10,957 bases of DNA. Source: a bacterium UBP3_UBA1247. Lineage in GTDB: Bacteria; UBA3054. Shown in pieces: positions 4,351 to 10,957 of this stretch; positions within the stretch are counted from its first letter, which is position 1, and every line of letters starts with the position of its first letter. A model generated the notes under the pieces. It made no database searches. It was not told the DNA's origin and saw only the letters and a list, made by a program, of their open reading frames with translations. The position numbers and the translations under genes are program-made. The stretch is taken from the NCBI GenBank assembly GCA_002308555.1, contig DBWD01000076.1, positions 1-10,957 on the forward strand. The letters are read 5' to 3'.

Positions 4351-6036
4351 TCAGCGTTTGACGGCTCTCCTGACCAGTTCCTCCACGTATCCGAAAAGAT
4401 AGCGCTGCATGATGCTGGTGGTCTCCAGGGGGAGCTTGTCCTTCATGGCGCTCTGCCAGATCTTGTGCATCTCCTTGGTGGCGGCTATGACCTTGTCCAC
4501 GTGCATTATCTCCCTTTTGCGGGAGAACTGCTGGTCGATGTAGCGGTTGTAGAGCCTGTATCTGGCGTAAAAATACACCAGGTCGAGCATGTCGCGCTGG
4601 ATGTGCGGCTTCAGGGCCTCCGCCATCTTCATGAGCTCCTTGGTGGCCTTGGGATAGTCGTCGGAATCCGTCAGATGGAAATTCTCCATGTAGGAGGAGA
4701 ACTCCCTGACCTTCTCGTTTTCCGAGCCGAAATAGAAGATGGGCCAGAGTTCCTTGAGCGCCTCCTCGGTGGAGGACTTCCGCCAAAGCAGCGCCCCCGC
4801 CCGGTAGACCGCCTCCCAGGCCAGCACGATGGGCATGCGCATGGCGCCCTGCATCAGCTGCGGGGCCAGCGGCGTGTCCAGACGCTGGCAGTTGTGGCTG
4901 CTGTAGGCCAGCACCACGGAGCCCTGGTCGTTCTTGTCTTCCTTGATGGGCCAGAGGGCCTGGAGATGGGATTTCAGGCGGATGCTGACTTCCGTGGCCG
5001 GGAAGGAAAGGGCGTAATAGCTGTTCCAGACCGACTGCCCGGCTTTCCTGAAACGCGCGGCGCTGTCCAGCTCGCGGTTGTCGCGCATGAGGACGGCGCC
5101 CCCCTCCGGCCATCTGTCCAGCAGGTCGCCGTTCAGGATGTCGGACCAGGTGACGGGGACTTTCCCCTCTTCCTTCAGGACCCCGCAGAGCTCCAGGGCG
5201 TATTCCTCCTGGACCTTGCTGAGCTCCTGGGTGAAGGAGTTGTCCTCCTCGCGGCCGGCGAAATCCAGGAAGACGTAAGGTCCGCCGTGGGCTTTCGCCA
5301 GGTCGCGGCAGAGGCCTTTCATAAGCTCCCTGGCCTCCGGGAACTCCGCCTTGATCTTGGCCAGACTTTCGTTCTTCAGTTCCGGCAGGTCGGAGATCCA
5401 GATGTAGGGCTCCAGGTCCCAGATGAAGTCGACGTTCCTCAGGACCGGCAGCAGCGGGATGACCGTTATGCCGAGCCTTCTGGCGTAAGCCACCATGCGG
5501 GAGACCTGCTCCGCGCTGTAGCCGTAGAAGGCCGAGGAGTAAGGCAGCGAATACGGGAACATGCCGCGGTAGTCGATGATGATGGCATTGTATTTCAGGG
5601 CCGCCAGCTTGTCCAGGATCTGCCTGACGTATTCGATCTTGTAGTTGTAGACCGAAAGGTCGAGATGGAAAGCCCTGACCTGGCAGTCCGGCTCGTCCTC
5701 GATCTCCATGCAGCGGATGCTGTCCGTGGTGTCGTCCAGGACCTTCAGAAAAGTCTGGAAGGCGCCGCAAAGGCCCTCGTAGCCTCCCGCCGAGACGAGC
5801 ACGCCGTTTTCCGTGACTTTGACGGAATAGGCGCTGGGGGCCATGTTGGGGACCTCGAAGAAACGGATCTTGATGCCGTTGTCCTGAAGGGTCTTCTCCG
5901 CCGTGTGCGGGAAGTCGTGCCAGGCGGAAACGATCTCCTGCCGGAACCTTTCGCTCAGCGGCTTTTTGAGGCGGTAATTTTTCTCGCCGTAAACTATGCG
6001 CTTCGGCTCAGGGATTATTTTGTAATGTTTTTCCAT
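4351..6036 (-). CDS. GH20-like (beta-N-acetylhexosaminidase fold) protein with degenerate catalytic motif
   Basis: This 561-residue protein has no signal peptide and is probably cytoplasmic. Residues 1-112 resemble the GH20b domain (KIIPEPKRIVY at 6-16; SVKVTENGVLVSAGGYEGLCGAFQTF at 71-96). A TIM-barrel-like region follows: RAFHLDLS (121-128), EYVRQILDKLAALKYNAIIIDY (135-156) and GITVIPLLP (189-197), matching the first GH20 strands. GH20 enzymes need HxGGDE, where Asp positions the acetamido group and Glu is the general acid. Here the matching stretch reads FLDFAGREED (256-265), so His, the first Gly and Asp appear replaced while one Glu may remain. The C-terminal third (about 420-561) is helical and has no assignment. 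It overlaps the glycosyltransferase gene by 29 nt; the start is kept because the IIPEPK motif follows closely. It may be a divergent glycosidase or a non-catalytic glycan-binding homologue. Confidence 0.7.
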   Translation of the reverse strand: MEKHYKIIPEPKRIVYGEKNYRLKKPLSERFRQEIVSAWHDFPHTAEKTLQDNGIKIRFFEVPNMAPSAYSVKVTENGVLVSAGGYEGLCGAFQTFLKVLDDTTDSIRCMEIEDEPDCQVRAFHLDLSVYNYKIEYVRQILDKLAALKYNAIIIDYRGMFPYSLPYSSAFYGYSAEQVSRMVAYARRLGITVIPLLPVLRNVDFIWDLEPYIWISDLPELKNESLAKIKAEFPEARELMKGLCRDLAKAHGGPYVFLDFAGREEDNSFTQELSKVQEEYALELCGVLKEEGKVPVTWSDILNGDLLDRWPEGGAVLMRDNRELDSAARFRKAGQSVWNSYYALSFPATEVSIRLKSHLQALWPIKEDKNDQGSVVLAYSSHNCQRLDTPLAPQLMQGAMRMPIVLAWEAVYRAGALLWRKSSTEEALKELWPIFYFGSENEKVREFSSYMENFHLTDSDDYPKATKELMKMAEALKPHIQRDMLDLVYFYARYRLYNRYIDQQFSRKREIMHVDKVIAATKEMHKIWQSAMKDKLPLETTSIMQRYLFGYVEELVRRAVKR

Positions 6037-8269
6037 GTCTTTTCTCGTTATGGGCGCCGCGGGCGCGTTTTAAAAGTTTGTTCCAATCCTTAGCCATGTC
6101 CGGGTTGAGGGTAAGGTAGGCCGCGTCGAAACGGACCCGGTTGCTGTATATGTCTTCCAGCGACATGAAGCTTTCCAGCTGCGTCGGCTCCAGGTAGGGG
6201 CGCGGGAATTCGTCATGGGTGAAGCGGTAGATCCTGTCGTAGAACCACCAGCCGTGCTTCAGGTGTAGGAGGCCGGTCCTGGCCCTCTGCTCCCCGGGCA
6301 GATCCTTGGCGGCGCAGCAGGACAGATAGGTGTAGACGTACCTTTCCAGGGGCGTCACCAAAATGGGCCTGGTCTCCCTCGGCACCTGCTTGATGCCGGC
6401 GTACCATTCGTTGATCAGGCGGTAGGCGTAGAATTCCAAATTGGGATCTTCCAGAAGGTCCCTCGTCTTCGGGGTGAAGGTCGCCGACTGCTCGATGGTC
6501 TTGGCGATGAGGTTCGTGAAGACAGTGTCCTTGAGGCTGACAACCTTGAGGCCCTTGTTGATCAGGTGGTTCTCGTACTGGATGTGCTGGTGGAGATAGG
6601 TCCAGCGGAAAAGCTCGATGGTCAGGTACATGGCGTCCGCCAGGGTCTTGACCTTCTCCGCGGAGCGGCACATGATCATGGCGTTGTGGTCGTCCACGTC
6701 AGAGCCGAAAGCCCGCATGTTGTGGTAAAAATACGGCATGAAGCCCTTCGTCGGCCTGTACATCAGGATCCACCACACATAGCAGCCCTGCTTCTTCTTG
6801 AACTCGTCTTGCATGTAGGGCAGAAAGATGGACTCCTTGACGATCCAGTTCTTGGTGTTCGGCCGCAGGCTCTGCTCGTAGAGGCAGTTCTTGTGGACCC
6901 AGGAGTTGGGCTCCGCCTGGTATATGACGACGTCGCCGGGCTGGTAGGCCGTTTCCAGATAGTCGAAGACGTAGCGCACGCCCTCCAGCTGCTCCTCGAA
7001 AAGCTTTTCGGACTCGGCCTCGCCCCAGCCGGCGAAACAGATGAGCGCGCAGAAGCCGATCATGGAAAAGGCGCGCCCCCAGGAGGCCGCGGCCTCACGC
7101 CGCTCGGGCCGCGAGGTCATCCTCGCGAAAAGCGCCCAGAGCCATTCCAGAAGGCAGCTCAGGGCCGCGGCGAGCAGGAGCATGTCGATGATCAGGACGA
7201 AAATTATGTATTTGTCGCGGAACTGCTCGTAAGTGATGCGCTGGGTCAGGAGGCGCAGCAGCACGAAGGTGGACAGCTTGACGAAGAAACAGTAAAGGGC
7301 TATGAGCCTGAGCCTGCTGAAGAGCAGGATGATGAAGGCCGCGATGGTCAGGTAGAGAGCGTAGCGGGCGAAAGGCGCGCCCACCCACAGCCTTTGGCAA
7401 ATGCCTCCCACCACGGAGAAGGAAAGTTCGGAGATGAGCGTCGCGCTGCCCCGGCCGGTTGGCGTGTAGGGCTTGTCCGCGCCGGACACCAGCAGGAACT
7501 GGTAGCAATAGACCAGGCAGGGCAGGATCAGGAGGATCAGTTTCTGGTAGAAGATCCCGAAAGCGTCCTTGAAAGCCTCCATGGAGCGCCTGAAACCCAA
7601 GCCTCTCCACTCCTTCCTCCCCTCCCAGGCCAGGCCCGCCACCGGCAGGAAAGCGTAGAGGCAGAGGAAAACGTTGGAGAAGGCGAAAAGGAAGTAGAAG
7701 CCCTGGTGGGAGCCCATGCCGCCTATCGCCGCCAGGGCGTAAAGGGCGTAGTCCCTCACCGACTCCCGGTCGCCCGGGGCCTTCTTCAGAATGTCCACGG
7801 CCTCGATGAGAAGCCAGGTGGTGAAAAAGCAGACGAAAGAATAATAGCGCGCCTCCCTGGCGTGGGTCAGAAGCAGGAACGAGACAGCGCCTAAGGAAGC
7901 CAGAAGCAGGCCGGACCAGTTGTCCTTCAGCCGCCTGCCCAAAAGGAACAGCAGAGGCACGGTCAGGAAGCTGAAGATGGCGGAGGGCAGCCTGATCTGC
8001 CATTCCCTCAGGACGTCGACCCCGAAGAAGGTGGTGAAGAAGCGGCCGTCGAAGAAATAAATGAGAGCGTTCACGGGAGCGCGGCTGGTGATGTAAAAAC
8101 GCCAGAGATGCCAGAGCGACCAGTGGGAGCGCTCCTCCGTCAAGCATTCGTCGTAGGTCATCCCCCGCCAGGAGAGATGGTAGAAGCGCATGTAGAACGC
8201 CAGGGCCAGAAGCGCCGCCAAAAGAAGGTACGGCCAGGCTTTTCTCAGGAATCCCAGGATCTTCCTCAT
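6008..8269 (-). CDS. GT-C glycosyltransferase, ArnT/PMT (family 39/83)-like, with large C-terminal domain
   Basis: This 753-residue protein is an integral inner-membrane protein with roughly ten hydrophobic segments before residue 420 (e.g. about 12-28, 96-111, 119-135, 145-160, 190-208, 243-261, 302-318, 322-341, 354-373, 400-415). The acidic pair Asp40-Glu41 in the first periplasmic loop (MTYDE) is placed like the catalytic Asp of ArnT/PMT enzymes. HAREARYYSF (136-145) and RDKYIIF (351-357) resemble conserved GT-C loop motifs. Such enzymes move a sugar from a polyprenyl-phosphate donor to lipid or protein acceptors. Residues 420-753 form an unusually long soluble domain I do not recognise. 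The start at 8269 is chosen because GGAGG (8276-8280) lies 6 nt upstream and the ATG overlaps the previous stop as ATGA. An earlier ATG would add 23 residues inside the upstream gene. Confidence 0.85.
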   Translation of the reverse strand: MRKILGFLRKAWPYLLLAALLALAFYMRFYHLSWRGMTYDECLTEERSHWSLWHLWRFYITSRAPVNALIYFFDGRFFTTFFGVDVLREWQIRLPSAIFSFLTVPLLFLLGRRLKDNWSGLLLASLGAVSFLLLTHAREARYYSFVCFFTTWLLIEAVDILKKAPGDRESVRDYALYALAAIGGMGSHQGFYFLFAFSNVFLCLYAFLPVAGLAWEGRKEWRGLGFRRSMEAFKDAFGIFYQKLILLILPCLVYCYQFLLVSGADKPYTPTGRGSATLISELSFSVVGGICQRLWVGAPFARYALYLTIAAFIILLFSRLRLIALYCFFVKLSTFVLLRLLTQRITYEQFRDKYIIFVLIIDMLLLAAALSCLLEWLWALFARMTSRPERREAAASWGRAFSMIGFCALICFAGWGEAESEKLFEEQLEGVRYVFDYLETAYQPGDVVIYQAEPNSWVHKNCLYEQSLRPNTKNWIVKESIFLPYMQDEFKKKQGCYVWWILMYRPTKGFMPYFYHNMRAFGSDVDDHNAMIMCRSAEKVKTLADAMYLTIELFRWTYLHQHIQYENHLINKGLKVVSLKDTVFTNLIAKTIEQSATFTPKTRDLLEDPNLEFYAYRLINEWYAGIKQVPRETRPILVTPLERYVYTYLSCCAAKDLPGEQRARTGLLHLKHGWWFYDRIYRFTHDEFPRPYLEPTQLESFMSLEDIYSNRVRFDAAYLTLNPDMAKDWNKLLKRARGAHNEKRHGKTLQNNP

Positions 8270-9942
8270 GCCTTGCCTCCTTTGAACACAACCCTGAAGG
8301 CCTGGAAGAGCGAGCCGAGGATAAGCGCCATCAGCCACAGCCAGGCGATCATTCTCAGCATAAGGTAAGCGCCGTTGAGCCTCACCAGCCGCAAGTCGCG
8401 CAAAACCACCATCTCGCGCCGAATGCTCATCCTGATGTTGCTGAAGAAGCGGGTGAAGAAGCGCTGGAAGGTCTTGTTGTTGTCCGGATAGAGCTCGCCG
8501 CGGGCGGCCAGCACGTGGTCGCTGTAGGAAGCCACGGTCAGGCTTCCCGCCACGGGGTTCTCCAGCTCCGCGGGCGTGATGTCAGGCTTGGGCTCGTTGC
8601 GCCAGAGCAGCGAATAGAAGCTCATGGGCCTCAGCCCCATGATCCAGCGTTCGTCGGTGGTCTGGGCCAAGGGTTCGGGATAGCCGAAGGAATACACCGG
8701 GGCGACCAGGATCGCCAAAGCCGCCAGCGTCAGAAGAGCCGCGGCGATCTTGGAATAGATGTCCCGCCTGAAATAGACGGCGACGAAATAGAAGGAAACC
8801 AGGAGCCCTGCCCAGACGACCCAGAAGCAGGGCAAAAGGAACTGGGCGAAGCCCAAAATGACCTTCAGGACTATGGGCGGAAGGCTGGCCGCCTCCAGGG
8901 TGACCTCCTCTATCCGCGCGGGTCCCCCGTGCCCTTCGTTCCAGAAACGCAGGGAAACTTCGCTGGAGAAGGAATGGACGGTGTCGAAGGCCAGAAGGTA
9001 TCTCTGTTCCTTCGGGCCGGAGAAAGTCAGGAGCGCTTCCGTCTGGGGGTCGTCGTAGGAAGGAGCCTTGTAAAGATCCGTGTAGACCAGGGCGTGCGCC
9101 GCGCTGTCCATGGCGCGGCCCTTGACGTTCAGCAGCGCCGCGCCGTAGGGCGGGCAGTTTTCCAGCGGGATCTTAAGGATGTCGCCCTCCCCCGCCAGAT
9201 CCTTGCCGACCTTCTGGGAGTACAGCACGCGGGATCGCGGCCCGCCCATAGCCGACCGGACCACGCCCAAAGGGGTCGCGCAAAGGATGAAAGAGACGAT
9301 CCCGCAGGCCGCGAGAACGACGAGGAAACGCCAGAGTCTTTTAACTTTCCCGTAAAACTTGAACGCGAAGAAAACAACCAGGCACAGGATGACGAGATTC
9401 CGGATAAAAAGCAGGGCGTAAGGCCAGAAGCATTTCGCCTTCTCCCTGAAGTTCGTGACGAAGAAAAACAGCTGCTCCCCGCTCAGCTTCGTGGGGAGAG
9501 GATTGGCGACCAGCAGGTAATAGCGCCCGGCCGCGGGAACGCGCTGGCGCAGCATGAAGAAGGACCGCCGCTTGAAAACGCCAAGCTCCTGGGCCACGCA
9601 GCGGGAAAGATATTTCTGAAAATTTATGGAAGTCGACTCCGCGCGGACCAGGACCTCGTTCTCCTCGGGGCTCAGGATGCCGTAGCGGAGCTTCGGAAGC
9701 TTGTCCGTGCTGCCGCCCAGCTTGGCGAAAAAATTAACGCAGAGCGTTCCCGCGGCGTAGGCGTCGACGGGATAAAGGTGGTAGGTGATACGTCCCGAGG
9801 TAATGGATCTCTGGTCTCCCAGTTCCGCGGTCCTCAAGTCGGGATACGCCGGAGCCAGCCTCTTGCCCGCGAAGTAAGCAACCTCCAGGGTAAGGTAAGC
9901 CAGAAAAAGCAGGAACGGTATCAGAAACTTAGCGCGAAACAT
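8266..9942 (-). CDS. Polytopic membrane protein of unknown function, coupled to the glycosyltransferase
   Basis: I do not recognise this 558-residue protein. Hydrophobic segments lie at about 7-24, 173-195, 204-222, 358-389, 397-415 and 527-548. Two sizeable hydrophilic regions (about 25-172 and 223-357) look strand-rich and would lie on one side of the membrane, most likely the periplasm; a third (416-526) carries SFGYPEPLAQTTDERWIMGLRPMSFYSLLW. The first domain contains RITYHLYPVDAYAAGTLCV and GRYYLLVAN, and the second has SEVSLRFWNEG, which recall beta-sandwich (jelly-roll-like) folds, though this is only an impression. It starts 3 nt after the nitroreductase-like gene, has no strong ribosome binding site, and ends in an ATGA overlap with the glycosyltransferase, so the two proteins are probably made together. 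A role in presenting or sensing a glycan or lipid-linked substrate is inferred from context. Confidence 0.75.
   Translation of the reverse strand: MFRAKFLIPFLLFLAYLTLEVAYFAGKRLAPAYPDLRTAELGDQRSITSGRITYHLYPVDAYAAGTLCVNFFAKLGGSTDKLPKLRYGILSPEENEVLVRAESTSINFQKYLSRCVAQELGVFKRRSFFMLRQRVPAAGRYYLLVANPLPTKLSGEQLFFFVTNFREKAKCFWPYALLFIRNLVILCLVVFFAFKFYGKVKRLWRFLVVLAACGIVSFILCATPLGVVRSAMGGPRSRVLYSQKVGKDLAGEGDILKIPLENCPPYGAALLNVKGRAMDSAAHALVYTDLYKAPSYDDPQTEALLTFSGPKEQRYLLAFDTVHSFSSEVSLRFWNEGHGGPARIEEVTLEAASLPPIVLKVILGFAQFLLPCFWVVWAGLLVSFYFVAVYFRRDIYSKIAAALLTLAALAILVAPVYSFGYPEPLAQTTDERWIMGLRPMSFYSLLWRNEPKPDITPAELENPVAGSLTVASYSDHVLAARGELYPDNNKTFQRFFTRFFSNIRMSIRREMVVLRDLRLVRLNGAYLMLRMIAWLWLMALILGSLFQAFRVVFKGGKA
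8276..8280 (-). promoter_or_regulatory. Ribosome binding site inside the upstream gene that sets the glycosyltransferase start
   Basis: GGAGG on the minus strand lies within the last codons of the 558-residue membrane protein gene (Lys-Gly-Gly-Lys-Ala) and is 6 nt before ATG 8269. Together with the ATGA overlap it fixes the glycosyltransferase start. Confidence 0.8.
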
Positions 9943-9945
9943 TTC

Positions 9946-10596
9946 TCACCAGCGGTCCCAGTGGATCTTCTCTTCCTTGAATTTGTCCTTGGGTTTTTCC
10001 GCCCCGGTCGGGTAGCCGATGGAGACCAGGGAGAGCACTTCGTATTCGTCGCCGTAGTTCAGGATCTTCTTATATTCCGCGAGGCGGTCCTCCATGGGGA
10101 AGCCGGCGCACCAGACGGCGCCCAGCCCCTTCGCCTCGGCGGCGAGGAGAATGTTCTCCGTGGCGGCCGAGCAGTCCTGCTGCCAGAACTTCTCGTCTTT
10201 CTTGCCCAGGACGAAGATGGCGGCCTTGGCCTGCTTCAGCATCCTCAGGCCCATCATGTCGTTTATGGGCTCCAAAGTCTTCATGTCTGTCACGACCACG
10301 AAGGCCCAGGGCTGGCGGTTCATGGCCGTGGGCGCGGCCATGCCGGCCTTGACGAGCTCGAGGAGCGTTTCCTTTTCCACCGGCTGGTCGGTGTATTCCC
10401 TGACGCTCTTCCTGGAGAAGATCGTGTCCAGGGCGCCCTTTTCGGGAGCCTTCATTTCGGGGGTCTCGACCTGCGCAGCCTCAGGGGCAGCGGCGGCCTT
10501 TTTCTCCTCCTTCATGCTCTGCATCTTGCAGACCAGAAGGGCCACGGCCACCACCAGCAGGGTGGTCAAAAGAATGTTCGTAAGACGCGAGGTCAT
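9946..10596 (-). CDS. Membrane-anchored nitroreductase family protein
   Basis: This 216-residue protein has an N-terminal membrane segment (about 8-23) and a Lys/Ala/Glu-rich linker (28-56), followed by a nitroreductase domain (about 57-216). Visible family motifs are FSRKSVREYTDQPVE (60-74; the Ser-Arg-Lys-Ser-Val-Arg contacts FMN phosphate), AAPTAMNRQPWAFVVV (87-102; Asn93 and Trp97 near the flavin) and DCSAATENILLAAEAKGLGAVWCAGF (141-166). These match the compact FMN-dependent NAD(P)H oxidoreductase group. The N-terminal segment has no lipobox (LLVC lacks a small residue before Cys), so a simple anchor is more likely than a lipoprotein. The anchor and linker are unusual, since most relatives are soluble. 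The start has AAGGAG (10606-10611) inside the end of hisS, 9 nt upstream, and the genes are 3 nt apart. Substrate unknown. Confidence 0.87.
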   Translation of the reverse strand: MTSRLTNILLTTLLVVAVALLVCKMQSMKEEKKAAAAPEAAQVETPEMKAPEKGALDTIFSRKSVREYTDQPVEKETLLELVKAGMAAPTAMNRQPWAFVVVTDMKTLEPINDMMGLRMLKQAKAAIFVLGKKDEKFWQQDCSAATENILLAAEAKGLGAVWCAGFPMEDRLAEYKKILNYGDEYEVLSLVSIGYPTGAEKPKDKFKEEKIHWDRW

Positions 10597-10599
10597 TTG

Positions 10600-10957
10600 T
10601 TATTTCTCCTTGAAGAAACTTAAAATTTCTTCCTTGGTGACTTCCTTCTGTTCGCCGGTCTCCATCTTCTTCAGGTTCCAGATGCCTTTGCTACGTTCGT
10701 CGCCGCCCCTGATGAGCACGAAGGGGGCCGCGGAGGCGTTGGCCTGGCGGAACTGGGATTTGGCGGAGGCCTTCTCCGGGATGAGCGCGGCGGAAAGCCC
10801 CGCGTTTCTCAGAACGTCCGCAAGGGCGAGGTTCTCCCCTATCGCCTCCTCGTCCATGGAGACGAGGAAAACGTCGGCCGTCCCGGTCTTCTCCTCTTCG
10901 CCCCTGACGGCCGCCAGGGCGATCATGAGCCGCTCCTCGCCGATGGCGAAGCCCACG
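10600..10957 (-). CDS. hisS: Histidyl-tRNA synthetase, C-terminal part (5' end outside window)
   Basis: About 119 C-terminal residues are present; the rest lies beyond the window edge. It opens in class II motif 3 (GFAIGEERL, with the conserved Arg that binds ATP), the end of the catalytic core. A HisRS-type anticodon-binding domain follows: DVFLVSMDEEA, ADVLRNAGL, a KSQFRQANASAAPFVLIRG stretch, and METGEQKEVTKEEI at the end. These match the HisRS pattern 'K.Qf..A...ga...vi.G..E...g...lK...tgeQ..v'. The enzyme charges tRNA-His in the cytoplasm. In motif 3 the usual G-L-E-R is G-E-E-R, a minor change. It is probably the first visible gene of a block continuing into the nitroreductase-like gene 3 nt later, whose ribosome binding site lies inside the hisS end. 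Confidence 0.93.
   Translation of the reverse strand, partial: VGFAIGEERLMIALAAVRGEEEKTGTADVFLVSMDEEAIGENLALADVLRNAGLSAALIPEKASAKSQFRQANASAAPFVLIRGGDERSKGIWNLKKMETGEQKEVTKEEILSFFKEK

Noticed and set aside
4079..5770. Long minus-strand open frame of 563 codons overlapping the GH20-like gene in another frame
   Set aside because: Its product is dominated by Gly, Arg, Pro and His with no domain pattern, and the overlapping frame has recognisable GH20-like motifs. It is a frame left open by high GC.
4465..6093. Plus-strand open frame of 542 codons opposite the GH20-like gene
   Set aside because: The Val/Leu/Asp/Gly-rich product is typical of an antisense shadow of a GC-rich gene. No ribosome binding site or domain is visible.
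7095..8291. Minus-strand open frame of 398 codons within the glycosyltransferase gene
   Set aside because: Out of frame with a clear polytopic membrane protein; its product is Arg/Pro/Gly-rich and lacks motifs.
10526..10537. Possible lipoprotein signal in the nitroreductase-like protein (LLVC)
   Set aside because: The residue before Cys is Val rather than Gly, Ala or Ser, so the lipobox is poor; a plain membrane anchor is more likely.
8515..10623. Plus-strand open frame of 702 codons opposite the membrane protein and nitroreductase genes
   Set aside because: The product is low-complexity and charged, with no motif. The opposite strand carries a clear nitroreductase and a coherent membrane protein.
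1..10957. CRISPR arrays, insertion sequences, integrases, phage genes or toxin-antitoxin pairs
   Set aside because: No spaced direct repeats, transposase or recombinase motifs, or small toxin-like gene pairs were seen on either strand. The gene content is ordinary chromosomal.

Overview
All recognisable genes in this window lie on the minus strand, so transcription runs from high to low coordinates. They form two operon-like blocks. Several things suggest a Gram-negative member of the PVC group (Lentisphaerota/Verrucomicrobiota-like): GC-rich genes, a type II secretion/pilin-like pseudopilin set, a bacterial PUR-domain protein next to rpsU, and a small exported protein resembling the exosortase-associated TIGR04073 family. 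This placement is inference from gene content; no rRNA is present.

Block 1 (10957 to about 4235) holds, in order of transcription: the 3' end of hisS; a nitroreductase-like protein with an N-terminal membrane anchor; an unrecognised 558-residue polytopic membrane protein; a GT-C (ArnT/PMT-like) glycosyltransferase with a large soluble C-terminal domain; and a cytoplasmic GH20-like protein whose catalytic motif looks degenerate. Junctions are 3 nt, 3 nt, an ATGA overlap and a 29-nt overlap, so the block is probably one transcript. It ends at a strong GC hairpin followed by a T-run (4235-4273). A role in building or modifying a lipid-linked or surface glycan fits the last three genes, but no substrate can be read from the sequence.

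Block 2 (4203 to 42) begins just after that terminator with a perfect sigma70-type promoter (TTGACA, 17 bp, TATAAT). It holds rpsU (bS21), a single-repeat PUR nucleic-acid-binding protein, five type IV pilin-like/pseudopilin genes (two GspG-like, then GspH-, GspI- and GspJ-like), and the TIGR04073-like exported protein. No secretin, ATPase, platform protein or prepilin peptidase is present, so the pseudopilins must work with components encoded elsewhere. A truncated tRNA 5' end (probably tRNA-Gln) lies 17 nt past the last stop codon, at the window edge.

The most notable points are the coupling of a translation gene and an RNA-binding protein to a pseudopilin operon, a canonical EF-hand-type loop plus a CxxC in the first GspG-like protein, the degenerate GH20-like protein, and the unrecognised membrane protein translationally coupled to a glycosyltransferase. 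No CRISPR array, insertion sequence, phage gene or clear new defence system was seen.
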